This document shows, one piece after another, positions 1 to 8,911 of a stretch of DNA of 64,000 nucleotides. The notes beneath the pieces are model-generated. The model worked only from the letters and a program-made list of their open reading frames with translations, had not been told where the DNA came from and made no database searches. Positions within the stretch are counted from its first letter, which is position 1; each line of letters starts with the position of its first letter. The stretch is taken from NCBI RefSeq assembly GCF_014651935.1, contig NZ_BMXV01000002.1:620001-684000 (forward strand), read 5' to 3'. The stretch is from Marinobacter zhanjiangensis. GTDB taxonomy: Bacteria > Pseudomonadota > Gammaproteobacteria > Pseudomonadales > Oleiphilaceae. Position numbers and translations under genes: made by a program.

Positions 1-185
1 CTCCCGAGCCCTCGAACTGGAATCCCGACGGCTATCTGGACAGTGTCCCCGTAGACCCCTGGGATAACGAGTACCAGTATATAAACCTGGGCTCCAGCGA
101 CTACGATCTGTTCTCTTACGGGGCCGACGGCAACCAGGGCGGTGAGGGCGACGCTGCGGATATCAGTGTTGAAGATATCAAGTAA
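1..185 (+). CDS. gspG: Type II secretion major pseudopilin GspG, C-terminal end (partial)
   Basis: The window opens inside this gene; the reading frame starting at base 3 runs to a TAA at 183-185. The visible 60 residues carry the GspG ending: a DPWDNEYQY block followed by YDLFSYGADG and GGEGDAADI, the calcium-binding C-terminal region typical of the major pseudopilin. GspG forms the main shaft of the periplasmic pseudopilus that pushes folded proteins through the outer-membrane secretin. The conserved N-terminal methylation motif lies upstream of the window. The following gspH start overlaps this 3' end, so the two are probably translationally coupled. The identification is strong because the tail motif and the following gspH-M order agree. 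Confidence 0.9.
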   Translation, partial: PEPSNWNPDGYLDSVPVDPWDNEYQYINLGSSDYDLFSYGADGNQGGEGDAADISVEDIK

Positions 186-747
186 CAGGCCGGTTTCACC
201 CGGGTCAGGTTGGTCTCGCCAGTCCGGTTTCACCATGATCGAGATCATGGTGGTACTGGTGCTGGTGGGGCTGCTGGCATCGCTGGCCGTGGTCAATCTC
301 GGCGGTGGCAGCCAGCAGCGGGAAATGACCAGCAAGATCCGCGAACTCTACGTACTCATGCAGACCGCATCGGAACAGGCCATCCTCAACAATGAGGAAC
401 TGGGCCTGGTCATTGATGAGCAGGGCTATCGTTTCGTGGTCTACGACGAGCGTGAACGGGAGTGGAAAACCGAAAGCGAGCGTCTGTTCCAGGGTCGCGG
501 CTTTCCCGAGTGGATGAGTGTTGTCCTGTTCAGCGAGGGCGACATCCCCCGGCTCGCCAGTCGCGACGACGAGGATGACGAGGACACCCGGCTGCAACCG
601 GACATAGTCTTCTATTCCAGCGGTGAAACCACGCCCTTCGAGCTGGAGTTCCAGCTGACACAGTCCTCTGACCGGGTCTACAGCCTGGTGGCAGACGGCC
701 TCAACGAGATCGAGATGAAAACCCCATCGGACACGGACGACTTCTGA
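142..747 (+). CDS. gspH: Type II secretion minor pseudopilin GspH
   Basis: The product is up to 201 residues with a prepilin peptidase site G-FTMIE near residue 30, followed by a hydrophobic helix (IEIMVVLVLVGLLASLAVV). This is the type IV pilin-like N-terminus of the tip or shaft minor pseudopilin GspH. The leader before the cleavage site is long if the ATG at 142 is used. A GTG at 166 or TTG at 169 would give a more usual leader, so the exact start is uncertain. The C-terminal half is acidic, as in other GspH proteins. It overlaps the gspG end and its TGA shares a base with the gspI ATG (TGATG), showing tight operon coupling. Confidence 0.88.
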   Translation: MRATLRISVLKISSNRPVSPGSGWSRQSGFTMIEIMVVLVLVGLLASLAVVNLGGGSQQREMTSKIRELYVLMQTASEQAILNNEELGLVIDEQGYRFVVYDEREREWKTESERLFQGRGFPEWMSVVLFSEGDIPRLASRDDEDDEDTRLQPDIVFYSSGETTPFELEFQLTQSSDRVYSLVADGLNEIEMKTPSDTDDF

Positions 748-1127
748 TGCGACAGCGCGGTTTTACCCTGATCGAAGTACTGGTTGCGTTGATGGTGTTC
801 GGGCTCATCGCAACCGCCGCCTCCCGGGCGGGCAGCCAGTATATTGGCAGCTTTGAGCGGGTCAGAGACCTGACCCTGGCGTCGTGGCTGGCCAGCAACC
901 AGATGAATGAAGTCCGCCTGCAGGAAGACTTCCCGCCGGTCGCGGAGAACAGTGAGGAAGTGGAGTACGCCGGTCGGCGCTGGCGTGTGGTGACCACTGT
1001 TTCGGATACCGATGAGTCCAGCATGCGGCGAATCGAGGTTGTTATCCAGGCCTACCGGGGCAGGGGTGACCCCGCACAGATCCAGAGCCTGTCAGGGTTC
1101 CTGCGTGATCCGGAGCAGACCCTGTGA
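747..1127 (+). CDS. gspI: Type II secretion minor pseudopilin GspI
   Basis: This is a 126-residue protein with a four-residue leader, then the G-FTLIEVLVAL prepilin motif and a hydrophobic helix, followed by the short GspI fold (SNQMNEVRLQ region). GspI nucleates the minor pseudopilin tip complex with GspJ and GspK. The length is normal for the family. The start overlaps the gspH stop by one base and the stop overlaps the gspJ GTG, so expression is co-transcriptional and probably coupled. Confidence 0.92.
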   Translation: MRQRGFTLIEVLVALMVFGLIATAASRAGSQYIGSFERVRDLTLASWLASNQMNEVRLQEDFPPVAENSEEVEYAGRRWRVVTTVSDTDESSMRRIEVVIQAYRGRGDPAQIQSLSGFLRDPEQTL

Positions 1128-1879
1128 CCATGTGTCGGCCCGCCCCCCGACTCGTTGGCACAAGACTTCAGCAGGGCTTCACCCTGATGGAGGTGCTGAT
1201 TGCCGTCTCGATCACGGCGGTGATTGGCCTTGGTGTATGGCAGGTCATGTCTGGTGTGATCATGTCCCGGGACCGGGTGGATGAGGTCGCCGAGGAGTTT
1301 GAGGGTCTGCAGAAAGCCTTCCTGCTGCTGGAGCGAGACCTGAGACAGGTTCTGAACCGCCCGGTACGCAACATATACGGGGACTACGAACCGGCGCTCA
1401 CCTCCCAGGGTGAGGAGTTCGAGCTGATGGTGACCCATCAGGGCTGGCGCAACCCCCTGGGCAAACAGCGTAGCGAACTCCAGCGTAGTGCCTGGGAGTA
1501 TACCGGCGACGAGTTGCGGCGACGCTACTGGGCCATGCTCGACCAGCCCCAGGAAGAAGACAGTCGCGATCAGTTGCTGCTATCGGATGTGACCGCATTC
1601 GATATTCGCTTCCTGGACGAGGATCGCACCTGGCAGGACAGCTGGCCGCCGCCCAACCAGAGTATTCCGAGTGGTCCGGGCGCCCCCGTCATTCCGCTGC
1701 CCATGGCGGTCGAGGTGTCGCTGGATCACGTTCGGTTCGGTGAGGTGTCGCGCCTTTTCCTGATGCCGGATTTCGATGTCACCGAGGTTCAGACCAGCAT
1801 CATCCGGAGTGGCCAGCAGGGTGACGAGGAAGACAGCGAGGACGACGAGGATCAGGGCGGACAGGGAGGCGGTTCGTGA
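1124..1879 (+). CDS. gspJ: Type II secretion minor pseudopilin GspJ
   Basis: This 251-residue protein has a prepilin site G-FTLMEVLIAVSI near residue 19 and the GspJ signature of a Leu-rich segment followed by RDLRQVLNRPVR. The GTG at 1124 overlaps the gspI stop (GTGA); an in-frame ATG at 1130 is an equally possible start. The extreme C-terminus is a low-complexity acidic/Gly tail (about residues 230-251, GDEEDSEDDEDQ-type), longer than in enterobacterial GspJ and probably disordered. It binds GspI and GspK at the pseudopilus tip. The gspK GTG overlaps its stop. Confidence 0.92.
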   Translation: MTMCRPAPRLVGTRLQQGFTLMEVLIAVSITAVIGLGVWQVMSGVIMSRDRVDEVAEEFEGLQKAFLLLERDLRQVLNRPVRNIYGDYEPALTSQGEEFELMVTHQGWRNPLGKQRSELQRSAWEYTGDELRRRYWAMLDQPQEEDSRDQLLLSDVTAFDIRFLDEDRTWQDSWPPPNQSIPSGPGAPVIPLPMAVEVSLDHVRFGEVSRLFLMPDFDVTEVQTSIIRSGQQGDEEDSEDDEDQGGQGGGS

Positions 1880-2898
1880 CCCCGCTACCGAACCCCCGCC
1901 ACCAGCTTCCCGGCCGTCAGGGTCAGGAAGGTATGGCCCTGATCATGGTGCTGCTATCCATGGCACTGATCGTCATGATGATAGCGGGTATGATGCAGCA
2001 ACAGAGCGTACGGGTCTTCCGTGCCGGTCATTTCCTGGCCCAGAACCAGGGCTATAGCATTGCGCTTGGCGCGGAATCCTTCGCCAAGCAGATCCTGTTC
2101 CAGGATCTGGAGTCAGACCGTGAGGACAACGAACCGGTGGATAGCCCCGACGAACTCTGGTGGAAACACTCCGCTGTGCTGCCACTGGACGACGGCGGTG
2201 TGGCGGAGGTACAGATTGATGATCTGTCCGGTCGCATCAATCTCAATGACCTGGTCAGTCCCACTGGCGCCATTGACCAGACCACGCGGGACCGGCTGAT
2301 GAGGCTGCTGATGGTGCTGGGGATTACCGATGTGCATGTAGACGCGCTGATTGACTGGATCGATCCCGACGAGGAGCCGCTATCAGCCTATGGCGCCGAG
2401 GACGGACAGTACCTGATGAAGGAGCCACCCTACCGGGCCGCCAACCAGCCCTTCGCCAGCGTGACCGAACTGCGCCTGATCGAGGGGATGACCGAGGAAG
2501 CCTACCGCCTGTTGCGCCCACATGTTGCGGCACTTCCGGTTTCCGGTACCGGGATCAATGTTAACATGGCTTCAACGGCGGTTATCCGCTCACTGCACCA
2601 GCAGATAAGCGAGGCCCAGGCCAAGGCGGTCGCGGAACGTCGGGAGGAGGAGCCGTTCCTGACAACCCGGGACTTCACCGCGTTGCCGGAATTTGCGGGC
2701 CTCGGGCTCAAGCCCCGGGGGCTGAACGTGAGTTCGGAGTTTTTTGACGTGGTGTCCCGGATCACCTGGAACGGCCGCGAAGTGAATCTGGTGAGCACAA
2801 TGTACCGTAGCCGGGATGGGGAATTCGCGGTGGTTCGCCGCGACACCGGGCAAAAGCACAGAATCACCAAGGAGCCTTACGGGGTATCCGAGGAATAG
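1876..2898 (+). CDS. gspK: Type II secretion minor pseudopilin GspK
   Basis: A 340-residue protein, the normal large size for GspK. It has a leader ending in EG followed by MALIMVLLSMALIVMMIAGM. As in other GspK proteins, the mature N-terminus lacks the Glu at position 5. The body contains the two SAM-like helical modules expected in GspK: the RINLNDLV segment, then VDALIDWIDPD and later VTELRLIEGM. GspK caps the pseudopilus and is thought to cap growth or recognise substrates. The GTG start overlaps the gspJ stop. The gap to gspL is 16 bases. Confidence 0.92.
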   Translation: MTPLPNPRHQLPGRQGQEGMALIMVLLSMALIVMMIAGMMQQQSVRVFRAGHFLAQNQGYSIALGAESFAKQILFQDLESDREDNEPVDSPDELWWKHSAVLPLDDGGVAEVQIDDLSGRINLNDLVSPTGAIDQTTRDRLMRLLMVLGITDVHVDALIDWIDPDEEPLSAYGAEDGQYLMKEPPYRAANQPFASVTELRLIEGMTEEAYRLLRPHVAALPVSGTGINVNMASTAVIRSLHQQISEAQAKAVAERREEEPFLTTRDFTALPEFAGLGLKPRGLNVSSEFFDVVSRITWNGREVNLVSTMYRSRDGEFAVVRRDTGQKHRITKEPYGVSEE

Positions 2899-2914
2899 AA
2901 CAAGGACGCACGCG

Positions 2915-4219
2915 ATGTCATATCACCTCTACGCAAGACCGGTGCCCACTGATGCCGACAGCACTGATGGCGAGCAGCGCTTCGACTGGGTGCTGCTGGA
3001 CGCCAGTGGCGACCTGCAGAGCAGGGGCCTGAGCGAGACCCGGGGCAATATCGAAGACGCCCTGAGCCAGAATTCCCTCGAGGGCGTGCGGCTGATCGGG
3101 CTGGTACCCGGCGATGAAGCGCTGTTCTGCTTCGCGGACATTCCGGCCAAACAGGCGCGATTCATACGCCAGGCCCTGCCGTTTGCCGTGGAGGAGCAGC
3201 TGGCCCAGGACGTGGAATCGGTTCACCTGGCCCTTGGTGGCCAGGGTGCCGATGGTGAGGGTTACCGGGTTGCCGCCATTGATCACCAGCGCATGGGCCT
3301 GTGGCTGAACACCTTCCTGGACTGGGAGGGTGTTGAGCTGGAGGCACTTTATCCGGACGCCGCCCTGGTTCCACTACAAGAGCACGACTGGGCCATCTGC
3401 CTTGGCGAGGAGTCCGCCCTGCTGGCGTCACGACGGGGCGAATGGATGACCATGCGGGCAGACAACCTGGCCGTGTTCGCCCAGACCCTCGCTACTCCAT
3501 CGGAAGATGAGGTGGCGGCCGAGGTCCAGGTGGTGGTTTACGGCACCAATGACGCCTTCGCCGGCAACGAGGATCTGATGTCCGCGCTGGCCGGCACGCC
3601 GCGGCTGAGTGTTCACCGGGAACCCATGGAAGGTGCCATTGTCGAGCTGCTGGCGAGTGCCCATTATCACCACGCGGCGGAGCCGATCAATCTCTGCCAG
3701 GGTCAGTACGCCCCCAGCCATGGCGATGGTGGCGCACTGAAGCCCTGGCGACCGGCCATTGCCATCGCCGCCACCTGGTTCCTGTTGCTGGTCGGGGGCC
3801 AGCTGGCACTGGGCTATTACCATAACCAGCAGGCAACCTCGCTGGAGGATCAGGCCATGGCCATTTATCGTCAGGCATTCCCTGATGACCGGCGTGCCAC
3901 GCCCCGCAATGTCCGCCGCATGGTCGAGGCGCAAATGCGTGTTGCCGGCGAGCAGGGCGGTGATGCCGGCTTCCTGCCCCTGATGAAGCACACCGGGCAG
4001 CAATACCAGCGCCTGTCAGGTAACCAGTCGGTCAACTTCAATTCGGTCAATTACACCAGCTCCCGTGGCGAGCTGGTGGTCGACGTACGGGCAGACAGCT
4101 ATGAAAAACTCAATGCCCTGCGCTCCAATATTGCCGGCCAGGGACTCGAGGCCAGTGTTGGCTCCGTGGTCAATGACTCAGAGGGCACCCGAGCCCGTCT
4201 AACGGTATCAGGAGGTTAA
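2915..4219 (+). CDS. gspL: Type II secretion inner-membrane platform protein GspL
   Basis: A 434-residue protein when started at the ATG at 2915, which has a purine-rich CAAGGAC upstream; an open frame continues further 5' but inside gspK. The N-terminal cytoplasmic actin-like half (about 1-270) contains typical GspL segments such as FCFADIPAKQARFIRQALPF. A single membrane helix follows (about 284-303, AIAIAATWFLLLVGGQLAL), then a periplasmic ferredoxin-like domain. GspL recruits the secretion ATPase GspE and pairs with GspM in the inner membrane. Its stop lies 2 bases before the gspM GTG, and the gspM ribosome site is inside its last codons. Confidence 0.92.
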   Translation: MSYHLYARPVPTDADSTDGEQRFDWVLLDASGDLQSRGLSETRGNIEDALSQNSLEGVRLIGLVPGDEALFCFADIPAKQARFIRQALPFAVEEQLAQDVESVHLALGGQGADGEGYRVAAIDHQRMGLWLNTFLDWEGVELEALYPDAALVPLQEHDWAICLGEESALLASRRGEWMTMRADNLAVFAQTLATPSEDEVAAEVQVVVYGTNDAFAGNEDLMSALAGTPRLSVHREPMEGAIVELLASAHYHHAAEPINLCQGQYAPSHGDGGALKPWRPAIAIAATWFLLLVGGQLALGYYHNQQATSLEDQAMAIYRQAFPDDRRATPRNVRRMVEAQMRVAGEQGGDAGFLPLMKHTGQQYQRLSGNQSVNFNSVNYTSSRGELVVDVRADSYEKLNALRSNIAGQGLEASVGSVVNDSEGTRARLTVSGG

Positions 4220-4221
4220 CC

Positions 4222-4749
4222 GTGATCGGAAAACTGAAGGAAAACCCATCCATCACACGGATGATCGCGCGTTACGACCAGCTGCCACGCCGTGACCAGC
4301 AGGCCCTCAAGCTAATGACCGTGGTCGTGCTGGCAGCCTTGCTCTACTTCGCGGTCTGGCAACCGGTTGCGCAGTATCATGATCAGGCGGTCGCAGACCG
4401 GCAGAATGCAGCGGAGCTGCTGGCCTGGATGCAGGAAAACCGCGTCACCATCCGTGAACTCGCGGGCGATAGTGGTAGCGCCGGTAACAACGCGCAAAAA
4501 CCCGCCGATGGCCGTGAACTGATGGCAACGGTAACCTCCACCGCCCGCGAAGCAGGGCTGGACCTGCAACGCTTCGAGCCCAGTGGCGACGATGCCATCC
4601 GTGTCTGGCTGGAAAACGTACCTTTCACCCAGGTGGCGGCGTGGCTGGAAGGCCTGAACAGCGATCATGGCATTCTGATTGATCAGGCGGCGCTGGACCG
4701 CCGGGAAACGCCCGGTATTGTATCGGCTCGCCTGACACTGGCAATCTGA
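4222..4749 (+). CDS. gspM: Type II secretion inner-membrane protein GspM
   Basis: A 175-residue bitopic protein: a short cytoplasmic segment with YDQLPRRDQQALK, one membrane helix (about 33-48), and a periplasmic domain ending in the GspM fold (LENVPFTQVAAWLEGL). A strong AGGAGG at about 4210-4215 precedes the GTG at 4222. GspM partners GspL. No gspN follows; the next gene is unrelated, so this cluster appears to end at gspM, as in species that dispense with GspN. Confidence 0.92.
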   Translation: MIGKLKENPSITRMIARYDQLPRRDQQALKLMTVVVLAALLYFAVWQPVAQYHDQAVADRQNAAELLAWMQENRVTIRELAGDSGSAGNNAQKPADGRELMATVTSTAREAGLDLQRFEPSGDDAIRVWLENVPFTQVAAWLEGLNSDHGILIDQAALDRRETPGIVSARLTLAI

Positions 4750-4807
4750 CTTGAGATAAGACAAAGTACCGCCCAATATCCCTGAAATCTCCAACGGAGT
4801 TCCTGCG

Positions 4808-5488
4808 ATGGCAGAAGGCATGGCAACGACTGACAACACCAACAACAGCGCTCGTGAACCATCCCTTGTCCGACTGGACGAAAGCGCCTTTAACGAGGCC
4901 AAGTCCATCCTTTATCAGGCCTACCGGCACGAACCCACTTTCCAGTACCTGTTTGACCACCGCAAACCGGGTTACGACAAGCGGGTCCGGGCTACCATCC
5001 GCGAGCTGCTCAACCTCTATTTCGAGCTCAACCAGGAATCCGTTGGCGTGATGGCCGACAATACACTGGTGGCCGTCGCGTTCATCGGTGAGCCGGAGCT
5101 TCGTTTGAATCTCGCCGAACAGCTCAGCTGGCGCCTGCGCATGATCATGACGGCGGGTTTTGCCTCCACCCGCCGTTACCTGGATTACCACGAAAAGATC
5201 CGTGGCATGCTCCCGGGCGAGGGGGGTACCTTTCAGCTGCCCTTGATGGGCGTGCACCCGAAGTATCAGAATCGCGGTTTCGGCAGGCTGCTGCTGTCGG
5301 CAGTTGAGAGACTGTGCTCCCAGAACCCGCGCGGCAATGGTCTGGTTCTGGATACCGGCAACAGCCGTTATCTGCCGTTCTATGAGTCGGAGGGCTTTCG
5401 GAGCCTTGGCACCATCAGGCTGGGGGACTACGAGGATTTTGTCTTGTTCAGGGATGCGGACGCGCCACCGATGGCTGCCAGTGAATAA
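4808..5488 (+). CDS. GNAT family N-acetyltransferase
   Basis: A 226-residue protein with a GNAT acetyl-CoA-binding motif A near residues 137-152 (GVHPKYQNRGFGRLLL, containing the Q-x-x-G-x-G pyrophosphate loop) and a following GLVLDTG/SRYLPFYESEGF motif B. The family transfers acetyl groups to amines; the substrate here cannot be read from sequence. A GGAG lies about 9 bases before the ATG at 4808. It sits 58 bases after gspM and 25 before the glutathione reductase gene on the same strand, so it may be co-transcribed with either, without an obvious functional link. Confidence 0.85.
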   Translation: MAEGMATTDNTNNSAREPSLVRLDESAFNEAKSILYQAYRHEPTFQYLFDHRKPGYDKRVRATIRELLNLYFELNQESVGVMADNTLVAVAFIGEPELRLNLAEQLSWRLRMIMTAGFASTRRYLDYHEKIRGMLPGEGGTFQLPLMGVHPKYQNRGFGRLLLSAVERLCSQNPRGNGLVLDTGNSRYLPFYESEGFRSLGTIRLGDYEDFVLFRDADAPPMAASE

Positions 5489-5513
5489 CCATTTACCTTG
5501 AACAGGAGTCTAC

Positions 5514-6875
5514 GTGTCAGAATCCCGGGATTTTGATCTAGTTGTTATCGGCGCCGGTTCCGGCGGTGTTCGTCTGGCCCGCATGTCAGCACAGCGGGGT
5601 GCCAGGGTCGCCATTGTTGAATCCCGTTATCTGGGCGGCACCTGCGTCAATGTAGGGTGTGTTCCCAAGAAACTGTTCGTTTACGGGGCCCACGTCGGAG
5701 AGGACCTGGAGGATGCTGCGGGCTATGGCTGGCACGTGCCGGCTGACGATGTCCGCTTTGACTGGCCCACCCTGGTAGCCAACAAGAATACTGAAATCGA
5801 GCGCCTTAACGGTATCTACCAGCAGTTGCTGGAAGGTGCCGGCGTCACGATTATCCAGGGCACCGCAACGCTGCGTGATCCCAACACCATTGCTGTCGGC
5901 GAGCGTGAGCTGACCGCCGATCATATCACCGTTGCTACCGGCAGCTGGCCGGCCATCCCCGATGTGCCTGGCCGCGAACTAATCCTGTCTTCCAATGAGA
6001 TGTTCTATCTGCCCCAGTTGCCCCGGGAAGCCGTGGTCTGGGGCGGTGGTTACATTGCCGTGGAGTTCGCGGGCATTCTGGCGGGTCTCGGCGTGGAAAC
6101 CACACTTGTCTACCGGGGTGAACTCTTCCTGCGCGGGTTTGATGACGACGTGCGCCGTTTCATGGTGGGTGAACTCGAGAAAAAAGGTATCCGCCTGCGG
6201 TTCAATACCACCATCAATGGGGTTGAAGAATCCGGCATCGGCTATTCCGTCAGCCTGTCCGATGGCAGTGTGATGGATACCGGGCTGGTACTCGCCGCCA
6301 CCGGGCGTCGCGCTCTTGCCGACGGTATCGGGCTTAAGGCTTTGGGTGTGGAGTTCACAGCATCCGGGCATATCCACGTGGATGAAGGCTTTCGAACCGC
6401 AGTACCCTCCATCAGCGCCTTGGGCGATGTTATCGGCACACCACAACTGACACCGGTGGCACTGGCTCAGGCCATGGTGCTGTCCCGTCGCCTGTTTGGC
6501 GATGGCGAAGGCGAAATGGACTACCGCAATATTCCCACCGCCGTGTTCTGCCAGCCCAGCATTGGCACCGTTGGTCTGACCGAAGCCGAAGCCAGGGAGG
6601 CCGGACACAAGGTGGTGCTTTACCGCTCCGAATTCCGGCCCATGAAACATACCCTCAGCGGACGGGACGAGCGCAGCCTGATGAAGCTGGTGGTGGATGC
6701 CGACACCGATCGGGTACTGGGTGCCCACATGGTGGGACCGGATGCCGGTGAGATCATGCAAGGCCTTGGGGTCGCCCTCAAGTGCGGCGCAACCAAGGCA
6801 GACTTTGACAGCACTATCGGTATTCATCCGACGTCGGCGGAAGAGTTCGTTACCATGAGAACACCGGCGGCCTGA
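5514..6875 (+). CDS. gor: Glutathione-disulfide reductase
   Basis: A 453-residue flavoprotein that reduces glutathione disulfide with NADPH in the cytoplasm. It shows the N-terminal FAD loop [13 protein letters not shown], the redox-active disulfide [13 protein letters not shown] (Cys44 and Cys49), a second Rossmann loop ([14 protein letters not shown]), the FAD motif ISALGDV, and the C-terminal catalytic HPTSAEE. This combination, with the [12 protein letters not shown] spacing and length, fits glutathione reductase better than dihydrolipoamide dehydrogenase. The start is a GTG at 5514 with AGGAG upstream. It converges with the histidine kinase gene 47 bases downstream. Confidence 0.93.
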   Translation: MSESRDFDLVVIGAGSGGVRLARMSAQRGARVAIVESRYLGGTCVNVGCVPKKLFVYGAHVGEDLEDAAGYGWHVPADDVRFDWPTLVANKNTEIERLNGIYQQLLEGAGVTIIQGTATLRDPNTIAVGERELTADHITVATGSWPAIPDVPGRELILSSNEMFYLPQLPREAVVWGGGYIAVEFAGILAGLGVETTLVYRGELFLRGFDDDVRRFMVGELEKKGIRLRFNTTINGVEESGIGYSVSLSDGSVMDTGLVLAATGRRALADGIGLKALGVEFTASGHIHVDEGFRTAVPSISALGDVIGTPQLTPVALAQAMVLSRRLFGDGEGEMDYRNIPTAVFCQPSIGTVGLTEAEAREAGHKVVLYRSEFRPMKHTLSGRDERSLMKLVVDADTDRVLGAHMVGPDAGEIMQGLGVALKCGATKADFDSTIGIHPTSAEEFVTMRTPAA

Positions 6876-6922
6876 CGCCCGTAACGCTCGGGCCGGTCTT
6901 TCCGCTGAAGGTTTGCCAGCCT

Positions 6923-8911
6923 TTACAGGGGCACCCAACGGCTGAGCACGGCCCGCAACTCATGCTTGCGCACGGGCTTCGCCAGGTAGGCGTTCATGCC
7001 GGCTTTCAGGCAGGCGGTCTCCGTGTCCGGCAGGGCGTCGGCGGTCAGAGCGATAATCGGAGTGTGCCGGCGGCTTTCCCGGTTTTCCCAGTCCCGTATC
7101 GTCTGTGCGGCGGTAAATCCATCCATGACGGGCATGTGACAGTCCATCAATATCACCGTGTAGTCGCCGTCCTGATCCATCACCGACTCCACTGCCTCCC
7201 GTCCGTTGCTGACGGTTTCCGCGTCAAAGCCAAGCCGGTCCAGCAGAGTCCTGGCAACCCGCTGATTGACCGGGTTGTCCTCGACTACCAATGCCCGGGG
7301 CGCATGCCGGTTGTTGGCGTCGGCGGGCAGGGAAGTGGTCGCCTTGATATCCGGTACCAGTGAGTCATGACTCTCGTCTGCCTCTGGCGCGAATGCCGGC
7401 GGCAGATCAAACGGCACCTCGAAACGGAAGCTGGAGCCTGCACCCGCCTGGCTGTTCAGCCCCACATGTCCGCCCATCAGCTCCACCAGTTTCTGAACCA
7501 GGGTCAGGCCTATGCCGGTCCCTTCGGAGGGGCGCGACAGGGTAGAGTCCAGCTGCTCGAAGCTGCGGAATATCCTGGCGAGCTGCTCTGGTGGGATGCC
7601 ATCGCCACTGTCCTGCACTTCGCAGCTGATAAAGACGCAGTCGTCCGCTTCCTGGTGCCAGTTCATGGTGACCAGCACCTCGCCATCGTCGGAAAACTTG
7701 ATGGCGTTGTCCAGCAGGCTGGAAAGTACCTGGCGGTATCGCCGCGCATCGCCGGCAACCTCCGGTTTATCCGGCCATGGTCCCGTCAATGAGAGCTTCA
7801 GGGCCAGTCCGTGTTGTTCGGCGGCATGGCGGAAGCTGGCAAGACAGTTTTCTGACAGCTCCTTCGGGTTGAACAGGCGGTTTTCCAGCAGCAGCGTGCC
7901 CTGGTCCAGCCTCGATACATCCAGAATATCGTTGATCAATGTCAGCAGATCGCCAGTGGATTGCCTTGCCGTGTTCAGATAGTCCGCCTGTCGCTCCGAG
8001 AGCGTCTCCTCGGAGACCAGGTCGACCATGGCAAGCACGCCGTTCAGTGGCGTTCGCAGTTCATGGCTCATCAGTGCCAGGAATTCTGATTTTGCCCGGC
8101 TGGCAGCCTCGGCCTTGTCCCTGGCGTTCTCGGAGAGAGTCAGGGTCTGGTCGCGGGATTCCTGCAGGTGTGCCAGGTCACGGGCCAGGTGGTTGAGGTT
8201 GTCCTCCAGCTCGGCGATTTCCGCCACCCTGGTGCGGGTTGGCCGGGTTTCCCGGTAATTGCGGTGGTTCATTTCAAGAACCCGGTGCGTGAGCGCGCGG
8301 ATCGGCTCCAGCAGCGTTGCCGACATGCGGTTCACCAACAAAAGGGTCAATACCAGCAAGGATATGCCCACCACACCGGAAGTCAGCAGGATATCCGTCC
8401 GGCGCTCTGTCAGCTGCTGCTCGCTGACCGCTACGTCCACCGAACCGACCCGCAAGGCCCCGCCAGATACCCGGAAGTCGGGCTCGAACCACTCGGTACT
8501 GCTATCACCTCCCAACTCCACCGGCTGTTGCAGAATATCACTGCTGAAACGATGAATACCGGGGTCCTCATCGGTTTCCCCGGGCCACTGATCGATACCC
8601 CTGCGGCCCACGAAGCCCAGTTCGCTCCCGGTAACGTCGGTGATCCTTATCCACTCGAGATTGCTACCGGCCATTGACTGTTGAAGAATCTCGTCAAGCA
8701 CCCTGCGGTTACCCGACACCACGGCGTACTCCAGGGCGGGCGCCAGATTGTCAGCCAGTCTCTGAGTGGAATCAAACAACTCCTGGCGAGCGTCCGACAG
8801 CCGCGCGTTGGTAAAAAACGCCATCAGACCCACGAACATCAGGATGGCGGGAATGGCACCCAGAAGCAGTAACTGAGTGTTCAGGCTGCGTTTACGGGGT
8901 GAGTACTTCAT
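6923..8911 (-). CDS. Hybrid sensor histidine kinase with receiver domain
   Basis: A 662-residue membrane kinase. Order: membrane helix about 13-33, periplasmic sensor region 34-172, second helix about 174-194, HAMP linker, HisKA with phosphoacceptor SHELRTPLNG (His283), HATPase_c with DNAIKF (N box), DSGDGIP (G1) and GTGIGLTL (G2), then a C-terminal receiver with VVEDNPVNQ and phosphoacceptor Asp590 (ILMDCHMPVMDG). There is no HPt domain, so relay needs a separate HPt protein. Its ATG overlaps the stop of the upstream binding-protein gene (ATGA), so the kinase probably reads out ligand capture by that protein. No response regulator gene is adjacent. Confidence 0.93.
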   Translation of the reverse strand: MKYSPRKRSLNTQLLLLGAIPAILMFVGLMAFFTNARLSDARQELFDSTQRLADNLAPALEYAVVSGNRRVLDEILQQSMAGSNLEWIRITDVTGSELGFVGRRGIDQWPGETDEDPGIHRFSSDILQQPVELGGDSSTEWFEPDFRVSGGALRVGSVDVAVSEQQLTERRTDILLTSGVVGISLLVLTLLLVNRMSATLLEPIRALTHRVLEMNHRNYRETRPTRTRVAEIAELEDNLNHLARDLAHLQESRDQTLTLSENARDKAEAASRAKSEFLALMSHELRTPLNGVLAMVDLVSEETLSERQADYLNTARQSTGDLLTLINDILDVSRLDQGTLLLENRLFNPKELSENCLASFRHAAEQHGLALKLSLTGPWPDKPEVAGDARRYRQVLSSLLDNAIKFSDDGEVLVTMNWHQEADDCVFISCEVQDSGDGIPPEQLARIFRSFEQLDSTLSRPSEGTGIGLTLVQKLVELMGGHVGLNSQAGAGSSFRFEVPFDLPPAFAPEADESHDSLVPDIKATTSLPADANNRHAPRALVVEDNPVNQRVARTLLDRLGFDAETVSNGREAVESVMDQDGDYTVILMDCHMPVMDGFTAAQTIRDWENRESRRHTPIIALTADALPDTETACLKAGMNAYLAKPVRKHELRAVLSRWVPL

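Noticed and set aside
8168..8677. Plus-strand frames within the hybrid kinase gene
   Set aside because: The minus-strand kinase has complete HisKA, HATPase and receiver motifs; these frames are shadows.
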